Origin: Microbacteriaceae bacterium
GTDB taxonomy: Bacteria > Actinomycetota > Actinomycetes > Actinomycetales > Microbacteriaceae
Assembly (NCBI GenBank): GCA_027491295.1
Contig: JAIXWK010000001.1
Span: forward strand, 180,313 to 244,312
Direction of reading: 5' to 3'
DNA length: 64,000 bases
The notes under the pieces: model-generated
The model's database searches: none
What the model was told of the DNA's origin: nothing
What the model saw: only the letters and a program-made list of their open reading frames with translations
Translations under genes and position numbers: made by a program
In this document: piece after piece, positions 8,944 through 16,857 of the stretch
Layout of the letters: every line of letters starts with the position of its first letter
Numbering within the stretch: position 1 is the stretch's first letter

Positions 8944-8957
8944 TGTTAGCGTTCACA
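8944..8957. promoter_or_regulatory. LacI/AraR-type operator upstream of araA
   Basis: TGTTAGCGTTCACA shares its first nine bases with the araB-proximal palindrome (TGTTAGCGATAACA) and ends in the matching CA. It lies in the divergent araA-galT region, 38 bp before the araA ATG and well upstream of the galT promoter candidate, so it probably controls araA only. Confidence 0.6.
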
Positions 8958-9067
8958 TTGAGCGGTTCAAAAGGGGAAGTTGGTATCTGGCATAACAGTT
9001 TCATTTCACTGCGTGCCAAATGGAGACCTTGGAATGCGAATTGATTTCAGGATTTGCAGCATCGAAT

Positions 9068-9097
9068 TTGTTTGATTTTGAGCCTATCCTTTATAGA
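9068..9097 (+). promoter_or_regulatory. Candidate sigma-70 promoter for galT-galK
   Basis: A -35-like TTGTTT (9068-9073) and a -10-like TATAGA (9092-9097) are separated by 18 bp. They sit about 20 bp before the galT start and just before its RBS. This is a pattern match only. Confidence 0.4.
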
Positions 9098-9117
9098 TAA
9101 CCGAATCAGGAGTCATT

Positions 9118-10197
9118 TTGAGTGCCAGAGAGCGAATCGAAGCGAAGCTTTTCGATGGCCGCGACCTCTACTATTTTGACGACCAGGGCTCATCGCTGCC
9201 GCCAAGTCGCAAGGCCGATCAAAGAGAAAAAGACTCTCGCCCGCAGACCGCAGAACTCCGCTTTGATGCGCTAACCGGCGACTACATCACCGTTGCCAGT
9301 CACCGTCAGACTCGAGCATTTTTACCTCCGGCAAACATCTGTCCGCTGTGCCCAACAACAGCTAATAACCTCTCTGAGCTACCCGACAACTTCGATGTTG
9401 CGGTCTTTGAAAACAAGGGTCCAGCCTTTGGACCTGAGGTCGGAGAGATTAATCCCGCTGGCGATCAGCCCTTTGGATTTTCCACCACCGCTTTTGGTCG
9501 CTGCGAGGTTGTGGTCTTTAGCCCACAGCATGAGGGCAGCCTTGGCTCGATGCCGGTGAGTCGAATCGAAACTGTGATTCGAGCCTGGAGTGATCGCACC
9601 CGTGATCTCTACAACCAACCCGGTGTGGTGCAGGTGTTCCCATTCGAAAACCGCGGTCAGGAAATTGGAGTAACCCTCCACCACCCGCACGGTCAGATCT
9701 ACAGCTACCCGTTTGTCACTCCTAAGACCAAGCAGCTTTTGGCTGCAATCGAAAGCTACGGCCCTAACTTTTTCCAGGATCTCTACGATTTCGAATCTAA
9801 AGGCGAGCGAGTGATTCTCGAGAGTGAGCACTTCATCGCTTACGTGCCATTTGCAGCTAGGTGGCCGATTGAGATTCACGCACTGCCAAAGCGAGCAGTG
9901 CCGGATTTCGCTGAGCTAAATGAATACGAAATTGCCGATTTGGCAGGTTTCTATAAGGCGCTGCTACAGGCTGTCGACAAGATCTACGACTCCCCTACTC
10001 CCTACATAGCCGCTTGGCACCAAGCCCCAAAGGTGGAAAAGCGAAACCAGTTCCGCCTGATGCTGCAAATCACTTCTCCTCGTCGAGCTGCCGACAAGTT
10101 GAAGTACCTAGCCGGTTCCGAGGCAGCCATGGGCGCTTGGGTGGGAGATGTGACTCCGGAGGCAACGGCTCAAAGGCTCCGTGAGGTAATGCAGTGA
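9118..10197 (+). CDS. galT: Galactose-1-phosphate uridylyltransferase
   Basis: This Leloir-pathway enzyme transfers UMP between UDP-glucose and galactose 1-phosphate. The 359-aa product has a zinc-type ICPLCPT motif near residue 74 and the HIT-superfamily catalytic signature HHPHGQIYSYPF near 190, in which the second His is the covalent nucleophile, plus IEIHALPKRAV near 248. Initiation is at a rare TTG (9118), chosen because AATCAGGAGTCATT precedes it and because no ATG or GTG occurs before the conserved region. The gene overlaps galK by 4 bp (GTGA). No galE lies in the window. Length is near the usual 350 aa. Confidence 0.94.
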   Translation: MSARERIEAKLFDGRDLYYFDDQGSSLPPSRKADQREKDSRPQTAELRFDALTGDYITVASHRQTRAFLPPANICPLCPTTANNLSELPDNFDVAVFENKGPAFGPEVGEINPAGDQPFGFSTTAFGRCEVVVFSPQHEGSLGSMPVSRIETVIRAWSDRTRDLYNQPGVVQVFPFENRGQEIGVTLHHPHGQIYSYPFVTPKTKQLLAAIESYGPNFFQDLYDFESKGERVILESEHFIAYVPFAARWPIEIHALPKRAVPDFAELNEYEIADLAGFYKALLQAVDKIYDSPTPYIAAWHQAPKVEKRNQFRLMLQITSPRRAADKLKYLAGSEAAMGAWVGDVTPEATAQRLREVMQ

Positions 10198-11333
10198 ATC
10201 TAACTGCAAAGGCCCAAGCGGGATTTCTATCAAGTTTTGGCTATGCACCAACCGGTGTTTGGTCTGCTCCGGGTCGAGCAAACCTAATCGGCGAACACAC
10301 CGATTACAACAACGGTTTCGTGCTTCCCTTTGGCATCAACTTCCGCACCTATGCGGCGGTCTCTTTGCGTACTGATCGCATCTGCAAAGTGGTGAGTGAA
10401 ATTGACAGCAGGGTCTACGAGATTTCACTGGATGACCCAAAGCCGACCGGATTGGACTGGGCGCTTTATCCACTTGGCGTGGCATGGGTAATGAGAGATA
10501 AGGCAACCTCCGGTTTTGATTGCTACATCGCCTCGGATGTTCCAATTGGTGCAGGGCTCTCCTCCTCTGCTGCAATCGAAAGCTCTATGGCGAGTGCGCT
10601 GAACGAGCTTTGGGGTGCCGGTCTTAGCCGTAAGGGACTTGCACTGATTGGCCAGAAGGCCGAGAACCAGGTCGTTGGTGCACCAACTGGAATCATGGAC
10701 CAAACCGCTTCGATGATGGCCCAAAACGATGCCGCTGTCCTGATTGACTGCCAAAGTTTGGAAATCACAGTGGTTGACCTAGGACTCAGTAAGCACGACC
10801 TAGTGGTTGCGGTTATCGATACTCAGGTTTCACACTCACATGCTCACGGTGGTTACGGTTCGAGAAGAACCTCCTGCGAAGTTGGTGCCAAGGAACTCGG
10901 AGTTTCATCGCTTCGAGAACTCTCGCTCTCAGATCTGCCAAGAGCTCAATCTCAACTTGACGAAGAGACCTTTAGGCGAGTGCGTCACATCATCACCGAG
11001 AACCAAAGAGTGCTCGACACTCTAATTGCGCTGCGCGAAGGCAACCTTGCCTCTTTGGGCAGATTGCTTTTGGAATCCCACGCCTCGATGCGAGATGACT
11101 TTGAAATCTCGGTTGCCGAATTGGATCTAGCGGTTGAAACGGCAATGGCTACCGGCGCGATCGGGGCTCGCATGACCGGCGGTGGCTTTGGTGGCGCAGC
11201 CATTGCGATCATCCACAAAGACAAGCTTGCGGAACTTGCAACAAACTGCGGGCTGGCTTTTGCAAAGGCAGGCTTCAAAGCGCCAAGGGTATTCTCGGTA
11301 ACCCCGTCCGAAGGTGCTAAGCGAGAGCTCTAA
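10194..11333 (+). CDS. galK: Galactokinase
   Basis: This GHMP-family kinase phosphorylates galactose at C1 in the cytoplasm. The 379-aa product has the galactokinase signature PGRANLIGEHTDYNNGFVLP (residues 23-42), the ATP-binding GHMP motif PIGAGLSSSAAIESS near 118-132 and the C-terminal GARMTGGGFGGAAIAI near 323. Translation starts at GTG 10194 overlapping the galT stop, so the two are coupled. Its end overlaps the convergent nicotinamidase gene by 4 bp, leaving no room for a conventional terminator. Confidence 0.96.
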   Translation: MNLTAKAQAGFLSSFGYAPTGVWSAPGRANLIGEHTDYNNGFVLPFGINFRTYAAVSLRTDRICKVVSEIDSRVYEISLDDPKPTGLDWALYPLGVAWVMRDKATSGFDCYIASDVPIGAGLSSSAAIESSMASALNELWGAGLSRKGLALIGQKAENQVVGAPTGIMDQTASMMAQNDAAVLIDCQSLEITVVDLGLSKHDLVVAVIDTQVSHSHAHGGYGSRRTSCEVGAKELGVSSLRELSLSDLPRAQSQLDEETFRRVRHIITENQRVLDTLIALREGNLASLGRLLLESHASMRDDFEISVAELDLAVETAMATGAIGARMTGGGFGGAAIAIIHKDKLAELATNCGLAFAKAGFKAPRVFSVTPSEGAKREL

Positions 11334-11914
11334 GCAGTTGCCGCAACTGCAACGCCAGCATCAACCAGCTCATCGATTGCAGCCTCAGTGGATGCTGCCG
11401 CTACCCCGGCGGTCAAAGAGGTAATAACCCGAACATCCAAACCGAACTTCTTGGCATCAAGAGACGAGGCTCGAACGCAATAGTCGGTAGCAATACCAAC
11501 CACATCAACCTCGGTAATCCTCAATCGAGTGAGCAAGTCCTGAATCTTTTCGCCAGAATCTGTGACGCCCTCAAAGATCGAGTAGCCGGGCTGGTCTTGA
11601 CCTTTTTTGATGTGAATGTCCATCAATGACGCATCAAGGTTTGGGTGATACTCAGCGCCCGGTGTGCCGGCAACGCAGTGCAGCGGCCAGGTGTTCACAA
11701 AATCTGGATCAATACCGTCTGCTGGAAAATGACCGCCGTTGGCACTATTTGGCGTGTGCCAATCTCGAGATGCAATCACAATGTCGTATTGGGATTTGTT
11801 GCCCTTGAGATAGTTGGTGATCTTGCTGGCAACTTGTGCGCCGCCCTGACAGGCCAAAGCGCCGCCCTCGCAAAAGTCGTTCTGGACATCAATAACGAAC
11901 AGAGCCTTGGACAT
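11330..11914 (-). CDS. pncA: Nicotinamidase / pyrazinamidase
   Basis: This enzyme hydrolyses nicotinamide to nicotinate and ammonia in NAD salvage. The 194-aa product shows the cysteine-hydrolase triad: Asp in FVIDVQNDFCEGGAL (D9), Lys in IKKGQDQPGYS and Cys in VVGIATDYCVRASSLDA (about residue 146). Metal ligands are in ASRDWHTPNSANGGHFP (Asp and two His). Length matches the family (186-213 aa). It follows the D-alanyl-D-alanine carboxypeptidase gene by 2 bp and is probably co-transcribed with it; the pairing has no obvious metabolic meaning. Confidence 0.95.
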   Translation of the reverse strand: MSKALFVIDVQNDFCEGGALACQGGAQVASKITNYLKGNKSQYDIVIASRDWHTPNSANGGHFPADGIDPDFVNTWPLHCVAGTPGAEYHPNLDASLMDIHIKKGQDQPGYSIFEGVTDSGEKIQDLLTRLRITEVDVVGIATDYCVRASSLDAKKFGLDVRVITSLTAGVAAASTEAAIDELVDAGVAVAATA

Positions 11915-11916
11915 TG

Positions 11917-13287
11917 CTACTGATTACCCAATAGCGTTCCGCAGTTATAGATGCCCATCGCTAGATCATCCATTGCTTCGCGATTTGCCTCTGTGACCTT
12001 GCCCAGGTTGTAGATGGTGAACAGCAGATTCCCACCGTCTGGGGTTTGCATAAATCCAGCCAAGGTGTAGCCGGTTTGAATCCAACCGGTCTTGGCGGTG
12101 ATCTTGCCAGCGGCATCCTCAAGGCGATACGAGAGTGAACCAGGAGTTCCTGCCACCGGCATGCCGTCCTTGATTACTTCGAAATCGCCATAGCCGGCCT
12201 GGATTAGTCCTAGCAGTGAGTTGATTAGCGCAGGCGAGGCCGCGTTGTAATCCGAGAGTCCGGAGCCATCTTCAATCCTGAGGGAGCTAAGGTCTAAGCC
12301 GGTGTTTTTCAGAGCCAGCTTGTATGCCCCATCAAGCGAGGCAAAGCTGGTTCCGAATCCGGTGTCGATAGCAACCAAGCGCGCAAGTGCCTCGGCCAAA
12401 GTATTGTCGGAGACCACCAGCATGTAGTCGATCCACTCCTTGATCGGTCTGGAGGTGACCTTCGCAACTTCCCTGGCATTGGTTGGAGCAATTCCATTTA
12501 CCACAACCGCTTTAGTTCCCGCGGTCCCCAGTGCTTCCCTAAACCACTTACCCGCTCTAGCAACCGGATCGCTACCGCGAGCAGAATCTTTGCCAGCAGG
12601 GTTGTTTCTGTCACCATCGATCTGCAGCGCAGAGACTCTGGACATGTAGCCCTCGGCGATGCCCTTCTTGTCCCAATCGTTCTTCCAGTCGCCATTTTTG
12701 GCACCGTAGAGCGAACTGTCTACGACAATTTGGCTAAAGGTTTGACCAGGCAGTGCCTTGGTGATCTGACGAATCAGGGTTGCAAGCTTCGGCGCGTTTT
12801 TATAAACGCTTTGGCTTGTCACATCGGTTCTTGAAAGAGTGACGTCACCTGCACCAACCACATACAAAATGCTTGGGTCTAGAGAGTCGACATAAACCCG
12901 GGTGGTAACCACATAGTTAGGTCCAAGGGTTTCCAGCGCTGCGGCAGCGGTAACAAGCTTGAGCACGGACGCAGTTCTAGCGCCGACCTTGGAATTCACA
13001 TCCAGCAGCACAGCGGAGGTTGAAACATCCACCACCTGAGCCTGCAGATCCAAAATGCCGTCGGCTTCTAAGAATTCTTTGACACTGCAGGACTGTGAAA
13101 CCACAGCGCTAACAGTTGCGCTTTCGGTTGCAACGGCGGAACTTGTGGCAACGGCAGAGACGGTTGCAGCCTGCGATTCAACTGGCGCTGCGTCCTGGCG
13201 GTTCGACAGCGGTCCCAAAAACAAAATTGACAAAAAGAGTAGCCCGGCTACCAAGCCACCGGAAATCCCATAAAGGGCCTGCTTCAT
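11917..13287 (-). CDS. dacB: D-alanyl-D-alanine carboxypeptidase/endopeptidase (PBP4/DacB type, family S13)
   Basis: This penicillin-binding protein trims peptidoglycan peptides outside the membrane. The 456-aa product has an N-terminal membrane anchor (ISGGLVAGLLFLSILFLGPL), a low-complexity Ala/Val/Ser/Thr linker (about residues 35-65), and the three active-site motifs: S-V-L-K in TASVLKLVTAAAALE near 106, SDN in MLVVSDNTLAEALARL near 293 and KTG in ITAKTGWIQTGYTLAGF near 398. The order and spacing fit class C low-mass PBPs. It starts 24 bp from the divergent copC gene. It is not a beta-lactamase, since the S-x-x-K/SDN/KTG spacing is that of S13 peptidases. Confidence 0.92.
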   Translation of the reverse strand: MKQALYGISGGLVAGLLFLSILFLGPLSNRQDAAPVESQAATVSAVATSSAVATESATVSAVVSQSCSVKEFLEADGILDLQAQVVDVSTSAVLLDVNSKVGARTASVLKLVTAAAALETLGPNYVVTTRVYVDSLDPSILYVVGAGDVTLSRTDVTSQSVYKNAPKLATLIRQITKALPGQTFSQIVVDSSLYGAKNGDWKNDWDKKGIAEGYMSRVSALQIDGDRNNPAGKDSARGSDPVARAGKWFREALGTAGTKAVVVNGIAPTNAREVAKVTSRPIKEWIDYMLVVSDNTLAEALARLVAIDTGFGTSFASLDGAYKLALKNTGLDLSSLRIEDGSGLSDYNAASPALINSLLGLIQAGYGDFEVIKDGMPVAGTPGSLSYRLEDAAGKITAKTGWIQTGYTLAGFMQTPDGGNLLFTIYNLGKVTEANREAMDDLAMGIYNCGTLLGNQ

Positions 13288-13311
13288 TAAACCTGCCTTA
13301 CGCTTTTACCC

Positions 13312-13836
13312 ATGAAGCTTAACTTGATTGGCCTTGGATTGCTCGTATCACTGCTGGTTGGACCCGGCGCCACAGCCCACGATGACGTAATTGATCAGAT
13401 TCCAGCGCCCGGTTCTCAGGTCGAAGCCGGTCTGATTGAGATCAAACTCGACTTCTCTAATGAGCTACTGGATCTTGGCAGCGGTGCGGAAATTCTGGTG
13501 ACCGGACCCGATGGCGGCCCGGCGGCTGCTACCTGCGCTGCGCTGAATGGCACGCTAGCTTCAGCACAAACCGATCTAGATCAGGCTGGAACTTACACGG
13601 TTGCCTGGAGAGTGGTTTCATCCGATGGACACCCGATTGAGGGCACCTACAAATTTGAACTTCTCAACACCTCAGGCTATGTGGCAATTGCAAACATCGA
13701 ACCTTGCCTGATTGCAACCACTGCGCCGGCTCCGCAAGAGCCAGCCAACTACTGGCTGCTCTTTGGGTCTTTGGGGCTCGCAGCAGCTGGACTATTCCTG
13801 TTTTTGCGCCCTAGGAAGCCACGCTCTAGCAACTAG
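13312..13836 (+). CDS. CopC-domain copper-resistance-like membrane protein
   Basis: The 174-aa product has a signal peptide (LIGLGLLVSLLVGPGATAHD), a CopC beta-sandwich that starts at the processed His (HDDVIDQIPAPGSQVEAG) and includes VAWRVVSSDGHPIEGTYKF, and a C-terminal transmembrane helix (YWLLFGSLGLAAAGLFLFL) with a basic tail RPRKPR. CopC proteins bind copper outside the membrane through an N-terminal His and further His/Asp ligands; the N-terminal His, the Asp pair and the DGHP His are present. No CopD follows, so this is a stand-alone CopC. Its last 45 bp overlap the convergent membrane-protein gene. Confidence 0.85.
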   Translation: MKLNLIGLGLLVSLLVGPGATAHDDVIDQIPAPGSQVEAGLIEIKLDFSNELLDLGSGAEILVTGPDGGPAAATCAALNGTLASAQTDLDQAGTYTVAWRVVSSDGHPIEGTYKFELLNTSGYVAIANIEPCLIATTAPAPQEPANYWLLFGSLGLAAAGLFLFLRPRKPRSSN

Positions 13837-14154
13837 CGAGGAGACTGCAATCCAAAGTCCTGCAAAAAGCGACTCGAAGAGCAAAGTGAATCTCAAACCC
13901 TCCGGGGCTGAAAGCAGTGCGTAGGCCACATCCATGGCTTGCGAGAACATGAATCCGGAAACTCCGGCAACAATCAAACCGATAACCATTCCCCGAGCAC
14001 CCTTAGCACTGCGCCTGGCACTCCAGGTCGAAAGCAGCACTAGCCCAAGCATGAGTGCTAGGCCAACTGCTGCCAAAACAACGCTTGGGTGATAGAGGTA
14101 CTGCAACAGAGCGAGCAGGATCGCCTGGGCAATCCAAAAAATTGTGGTTCTCAA
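13792..14154 (-). CDS. Small membrane protein overlapping the end of copC
   Basis: I do not recognise the family. The 120-aa product has about four hydrophobic segments (FWIAQAILLALLQYLY, VVLAAVGLALMLGLVLLS, GMVIGLIVAGVSGFMFSQAM, LLFESLFAGLWIAVSSLVA), separated by a basic loop (ARRSAKGAR), and ends in a charged tail. It is convergent with copC, overlapping it by 45 bp, and starts 7 bp after the stop of the trkA gene upstream on the same strand. It may therefore be the last gene of the potassium-uptake operon. A role in K+ uptake is speculation. Confidence 0.65.
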   Translation of the reverse strand: MRTTIFWIAQAILLALLQYLYHPSVVLAAVGLALMLGLVLLSTWSARRSAKGARGMVIGLIVAGVSGFMFSQAMDVAYALLSAPEGLRFTLLFESLFAGLWIAVSSLVARAWLPRAQKQE

Positions 14155-14161
14155 TTTGCGA

Positions 14162-14845
14162 TTAATCCAGCTGGCAGAACTGGTCTAGTGGTCCCTTAGG
14201 TCCGGCTATAACGATGGTGTTTCCCTTGCGAAGCACGGTATCTGGGAAGGCTGGCTTGTAGCCGGAACCGTCGTTTACGGCGACTACCGTGACGCCATAA
14301 CTGGCACGAATCTTCGCCTCCGAAAGCGGCTGGTCCTCAAAAACGACAGGGACATAGGTCTTCACCATTACAAAGTCCTCATCGATGTGGACGTAATCCA
14401 AAGACTCACCCGAAACCTGGTGGGCGACTCGTCGGCCCATCTCGTACTCAGGGAAGATCACGTGGTGGACACCAATTTGAGTCAGGATGCGACCGTGAGA
14501 TGCCGAGTTAGCTTTGGCCCAAACCTGCTTGACTCCGATCTGCAGCAGCAGTGACGCGGTCAGAATCGACGCCTCTAGGTCGGCACCGATGGCAACGACA
14601 GCGCTATCCATTTCCGCAATGCCTAGTTCGCGAAGATTCTCCTCGTCAGTGGTGTCCGCAGAAACCACGTGGGTAAGCGTTGGCGCCAGGTGCTGAATAA
14701 TTCGATCATCGCTGTCGATGCCCAAAACCTGGTGACCGGAATTCACTAATTCGGTTGCCAACGCTGAACCGAAGCGGCCCAAACCAATAACCGCCACGTT
14801 TGCGCTGTGGAATCTGCGCTTCACCTTTGGCTTGCTGTTTCCCAT
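14162..14845 (-). CDS. Trk/Ktr potassium-uptake regulatory subunit (RCK protein)
   Basis: This cytoplasmic protein gates the K+ channel subunit encoded just upstream. The 227-aa product has an N-terminal Rossmann RCK_N domain with VIGLGRFGSALATELVNSGH (about 20-39), IDSDD acidic end of beta-2, and SADTTDEENLRELG near 60-73. A C-terminal RCK_C domain follows (VFEDQPLSEAKIRASYGVTV... GNTIVIAGPKGPLDQF). The length is that of KtrA/TrkA single-RCK proteins, half of E. coli TrkA. It starts 30 bp after the TrkH/KtrB stop with a GAAAGAAG RBS. Nucleotide-dependent (NAD(H) or ADP/ATP) gating is known for the family. Confidence 0.93.
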   Translation of the reverse strand: MGNSKPKVKRRFHSANVAVIGLGRFGSALATELVNSGHQVLGIDSDDRIIQHLAPTLTHVVSADTTDEENLRELGIAEMDSAVVAIGADLEASILTASLLLQIGVKQVWAKANSASHGRILTQIGVHHVIFPEYEMGRRVAHQVSGESLDYVHIDEDFVMVKTYVPVVFEDQPLSEAKIRASYGVTVVAVNDGSGYKPAFPDTVLRKGNTIVIAGPKGPLDQFCQLD

Positions 14846-14875
14846 TTCTAGCTTCTTTCTATTTATTGGGTACTA

Positions 14876-16252
14876 CTACCCGATAAGTGGGCTCTCTTTT
14901 GGATATTCAAAGTGACGCTTAGCTTTTCTAAGCGCCAAAGCTGTTGCCATCGACACCGGGCCAACACGGCCGATGAACATCAAAATCGCGAACATGACCT
15001 TGCCTGGATCGTGCATGTCCATGGTGACACCGGTTGACAGTCCCACCGTGCAAACCGCCGACAGTACGTCAAAGATAATCATGTCGAGTGGGAACTCGGT
15101 TGTTAGTCGCGTAATCACAATGGCGAATGCTGAGACCGACGCGGTGAGGCCGACGATGGTTAGTGCCTGGCGTTGGATAGATCTGGGCAATCTGCGGTTA
15201 CCGATGTTGACCGCAGTCTCACCACGAATCTCAGTGAAAACGATGTAGGCCAAAACCACTGCGGTTCCGATCTTGATACCGCCGGCAGTCGATGCTGAGC
15301 CACCACCGATAAACATAAGTAGGTCCATACCCAGCCAGGTTGAAGGGTGCATCGCAGTAATGTCCTGGGCATTGAAGCCTGCGGTTCTAGGCATAATCGA
15401 CGCGAAAATCGAATCGAGAATTTTGGTAAATGGATCAAGCGGCCCAAGAGTCCGTGGGTTATTCCACTCCAGAATTGCAATGTAAGCGGTGCCACCAACC
15501 ACCAACACCAGAGATGCCAAAAGAATGATGCGGGAGTTCAACGACCACTGAACCGGTAGGAAAACAAACTTGCGACCCAAGAACTTGTTTGTGGAATTCT
15601 TGATTCGGTCCCAGCCTTCTGCCAAGACAGGGAATCCAAGGGATCCCATGAAGGCACCAACAAAGATCGGGATGATTATCCAACTATCTCGGGCAAAGCC
15701 CATCAAGCTGTCGCTGTATAGAGCAAAACCGGCGTTGTTGAAGGCAGAGATTGCGTGGAAAGCACCGTGGCCAACCGCGTCCTGGAAGTCATAGCCGTAC
15801 TCGGTGAAGAAGCGATAAAACAAGAAAATGAATAGCAATGCTTCAAAGAACAGCATCATCTGCAAGATGCTGGTGATCAGCTTGCGAACATCCGGATTAC
15901 CGCTGACGGTTGCTTCTGCTCTCGCGGATACTCGACTGCTGAGAGAAATACGACCATCAACCAGGTAGCCCAGCAGGGTTGCAAAACCAACAATTCCAAA
16001 TCCACCGATTTGAATTAGCAGCGCGATAACGAAATGACCATAGATATTCCAGTGCAGTGCAGTGTCCACAGATGACAAACCGGTTACCGTCACCGCACTT
16101 GCAGAGGTGAACAGGGCATCAGCAAAGCTTGTTGGAGTGCCGCTTACCGAGGTGAACGGCATCATCAGTAAAACAGTGCCCAGTGCCACTACGCCCATAA
16201 AAGCCAGGACAATCAGTCTGGATGGGTGAATCTGCCTCTTCAAATCACTCAC
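14876..16252 (-). CDS. Trk/Ktr potassium transporter membrane subunit
   Basis: This is the K+-translocating channel of a Trk/Ktr system, with the 458-aa length of KtrB-type proteins. The selectivity-filter loops of the four M1-P-M2 repeats are visible: ALFTSASAVTVTGLSSVD (about 45-62), GHGAFHAISAFNNAGFALYS, ASIMPRTAGFNAQD with FIGGGSASTAGGIKIG, and SAVCTVGLSTGVTMDMHDPG. The annotated start is GTG at 16252, but its RBS would be only a base or so away. A TTG at 16243 behind AGGTGA is an alternative that shortens the protein by three residues. The gene pairs with the RCK subunit downstream. Confidence 0.94.
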   Translation of the reverse strand: MSDLKRQIHPSRLIVLAFMGVVALGTVLLMMPFTSVSGTPTSFADALFTSASAVTVTGLSSVDTALHWNIYGHFVIALLIQIGGFGIVGFATLLGYLVDGRISLSSRVSARAEATVSGNPDVRKLITSILQMMLFFEALLFIFLFYRFFTEYGYDFQDAVGHGAFHAISAFNNAGFALYSDSLMGFARDSWIIIPIFVGAFMGSLGFPVLAEGWDRIKNSTNKFLGRKFVFLPVQWSLNSRIILLASLVLVVGGTAYIAILEWNNPRTLGPLDPFTKILDSIFASIMPRTAGFNAQDITAMHPSTWLGMDLLMFIGGGSASTAGGIKIGTAVVLAYIVFTEIRGETAVNIGNRRLPRSIQRQALTIVGLTASVSAFAIVITRLTTEFPLDMIIFDVLSAVCTVGLSTGVTMDMHDPGKVMFAILMFIGRVGPVSMATALALRKAKRHFEYPKESPLIG

Positions 16253-16409
16253 CTGCCATTTGGGTCTGGGTGTGTGACAAAGCCACGCAAGGCGCTGATT
16301 TAGCCAGCTCAGAATTCACCATGCAACTTTACGCCTTTCTTGGAGCGGTTTGGAAAGGATTCAAACCAGATTCTGGAAATAGCTAAACGGTGCAGTGGTT
16401 GACTAAAGC

Positions 16410-16769
16410 ATGGTTTTGATTTTTGACGGCGACTGCAAGTTCTGCTCTTCGAGCGCTCGTGCATTTGTCCGCATTACCAAAAATCGTATTCCCACCGCCC
16501 CATACCAGCGATCAGACCTCAGCGCTTTGGGATTGAATCTGCAGGACTGCGAACAGGCCGTTCAGTATGTCAGCGACAAAGGGACTCAGTCCGGCCACCT
16601 GGCAATTGCACAGGGCCTGATCGATTCCAAAACCACCTGGTCTTTGGCGGGATACGTTTTGAAGTGGCCCGTGATTACCAGCATTGCTTTTGTGGTTTAC
16701 CACTGGGTAGCAAAAAACCGCCACCGCCTGCCCGGAGGCACACCAGCCTGCTCGATTGATAGCAGATAA
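16410..16769 (+). CDS. DCC-family (DUF393) thiol-oxidoreductase-like protein
   Basis: The 119-aa product opens with VLIFDGDCKFCSSSARAF, the D-G-D-C-x-x-C motif that names the DCC/DUF393 family of small thioredoxin-fold-like proteins. LAIAQGLIDSKTTWSLAGYVLKWP in the middle and a C-terminal amphipathic HRLPGGTPAC are also typical. A redox role through the CxxC is likely from the family, but substrates are unknown. It is an isolated gene, divergent from the K+ transporter and 88 bp before the sucrose-phosphorylase-like gene. Length is usual for the family. Confidence 0.85.
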   Translation: MVLIFDGDCKFCSSSARAFVRITKNRIPTAPYQRSDLSALGLNLQDCEQAVQYVSDKGTQSGHLAIAQGLIDSKTTWSLAGYVLKWPVITSIAFVVYHWVAKNRHRLPGGTPACSIDSR

Positions 16770-16777
16770 ATCGGTTT

Positions 16778-16790
16778 TGTAAACGCTTGC
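16778..16790. promoter_or_regulatory. LacI-family operator-like site before the GH13 gene
   Basis: TGTAAACGCTTGC has the central CG and AA/TT-flanked layout of LacI-family or CRE-like operators (compare TGTAAACGTTTACA). It lies 68 bp before the GH13 start. It differs from the ara sites, so another regulator encoded elsewhere is expected. Confidence 0.4.
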
Positions 16791-16857
16791 TTTTACTCCC
16801 TTGTGTCTCACTACTATTGGTGTAAATAAGTACCGCAATCGCTTACAGGAGGAACCC

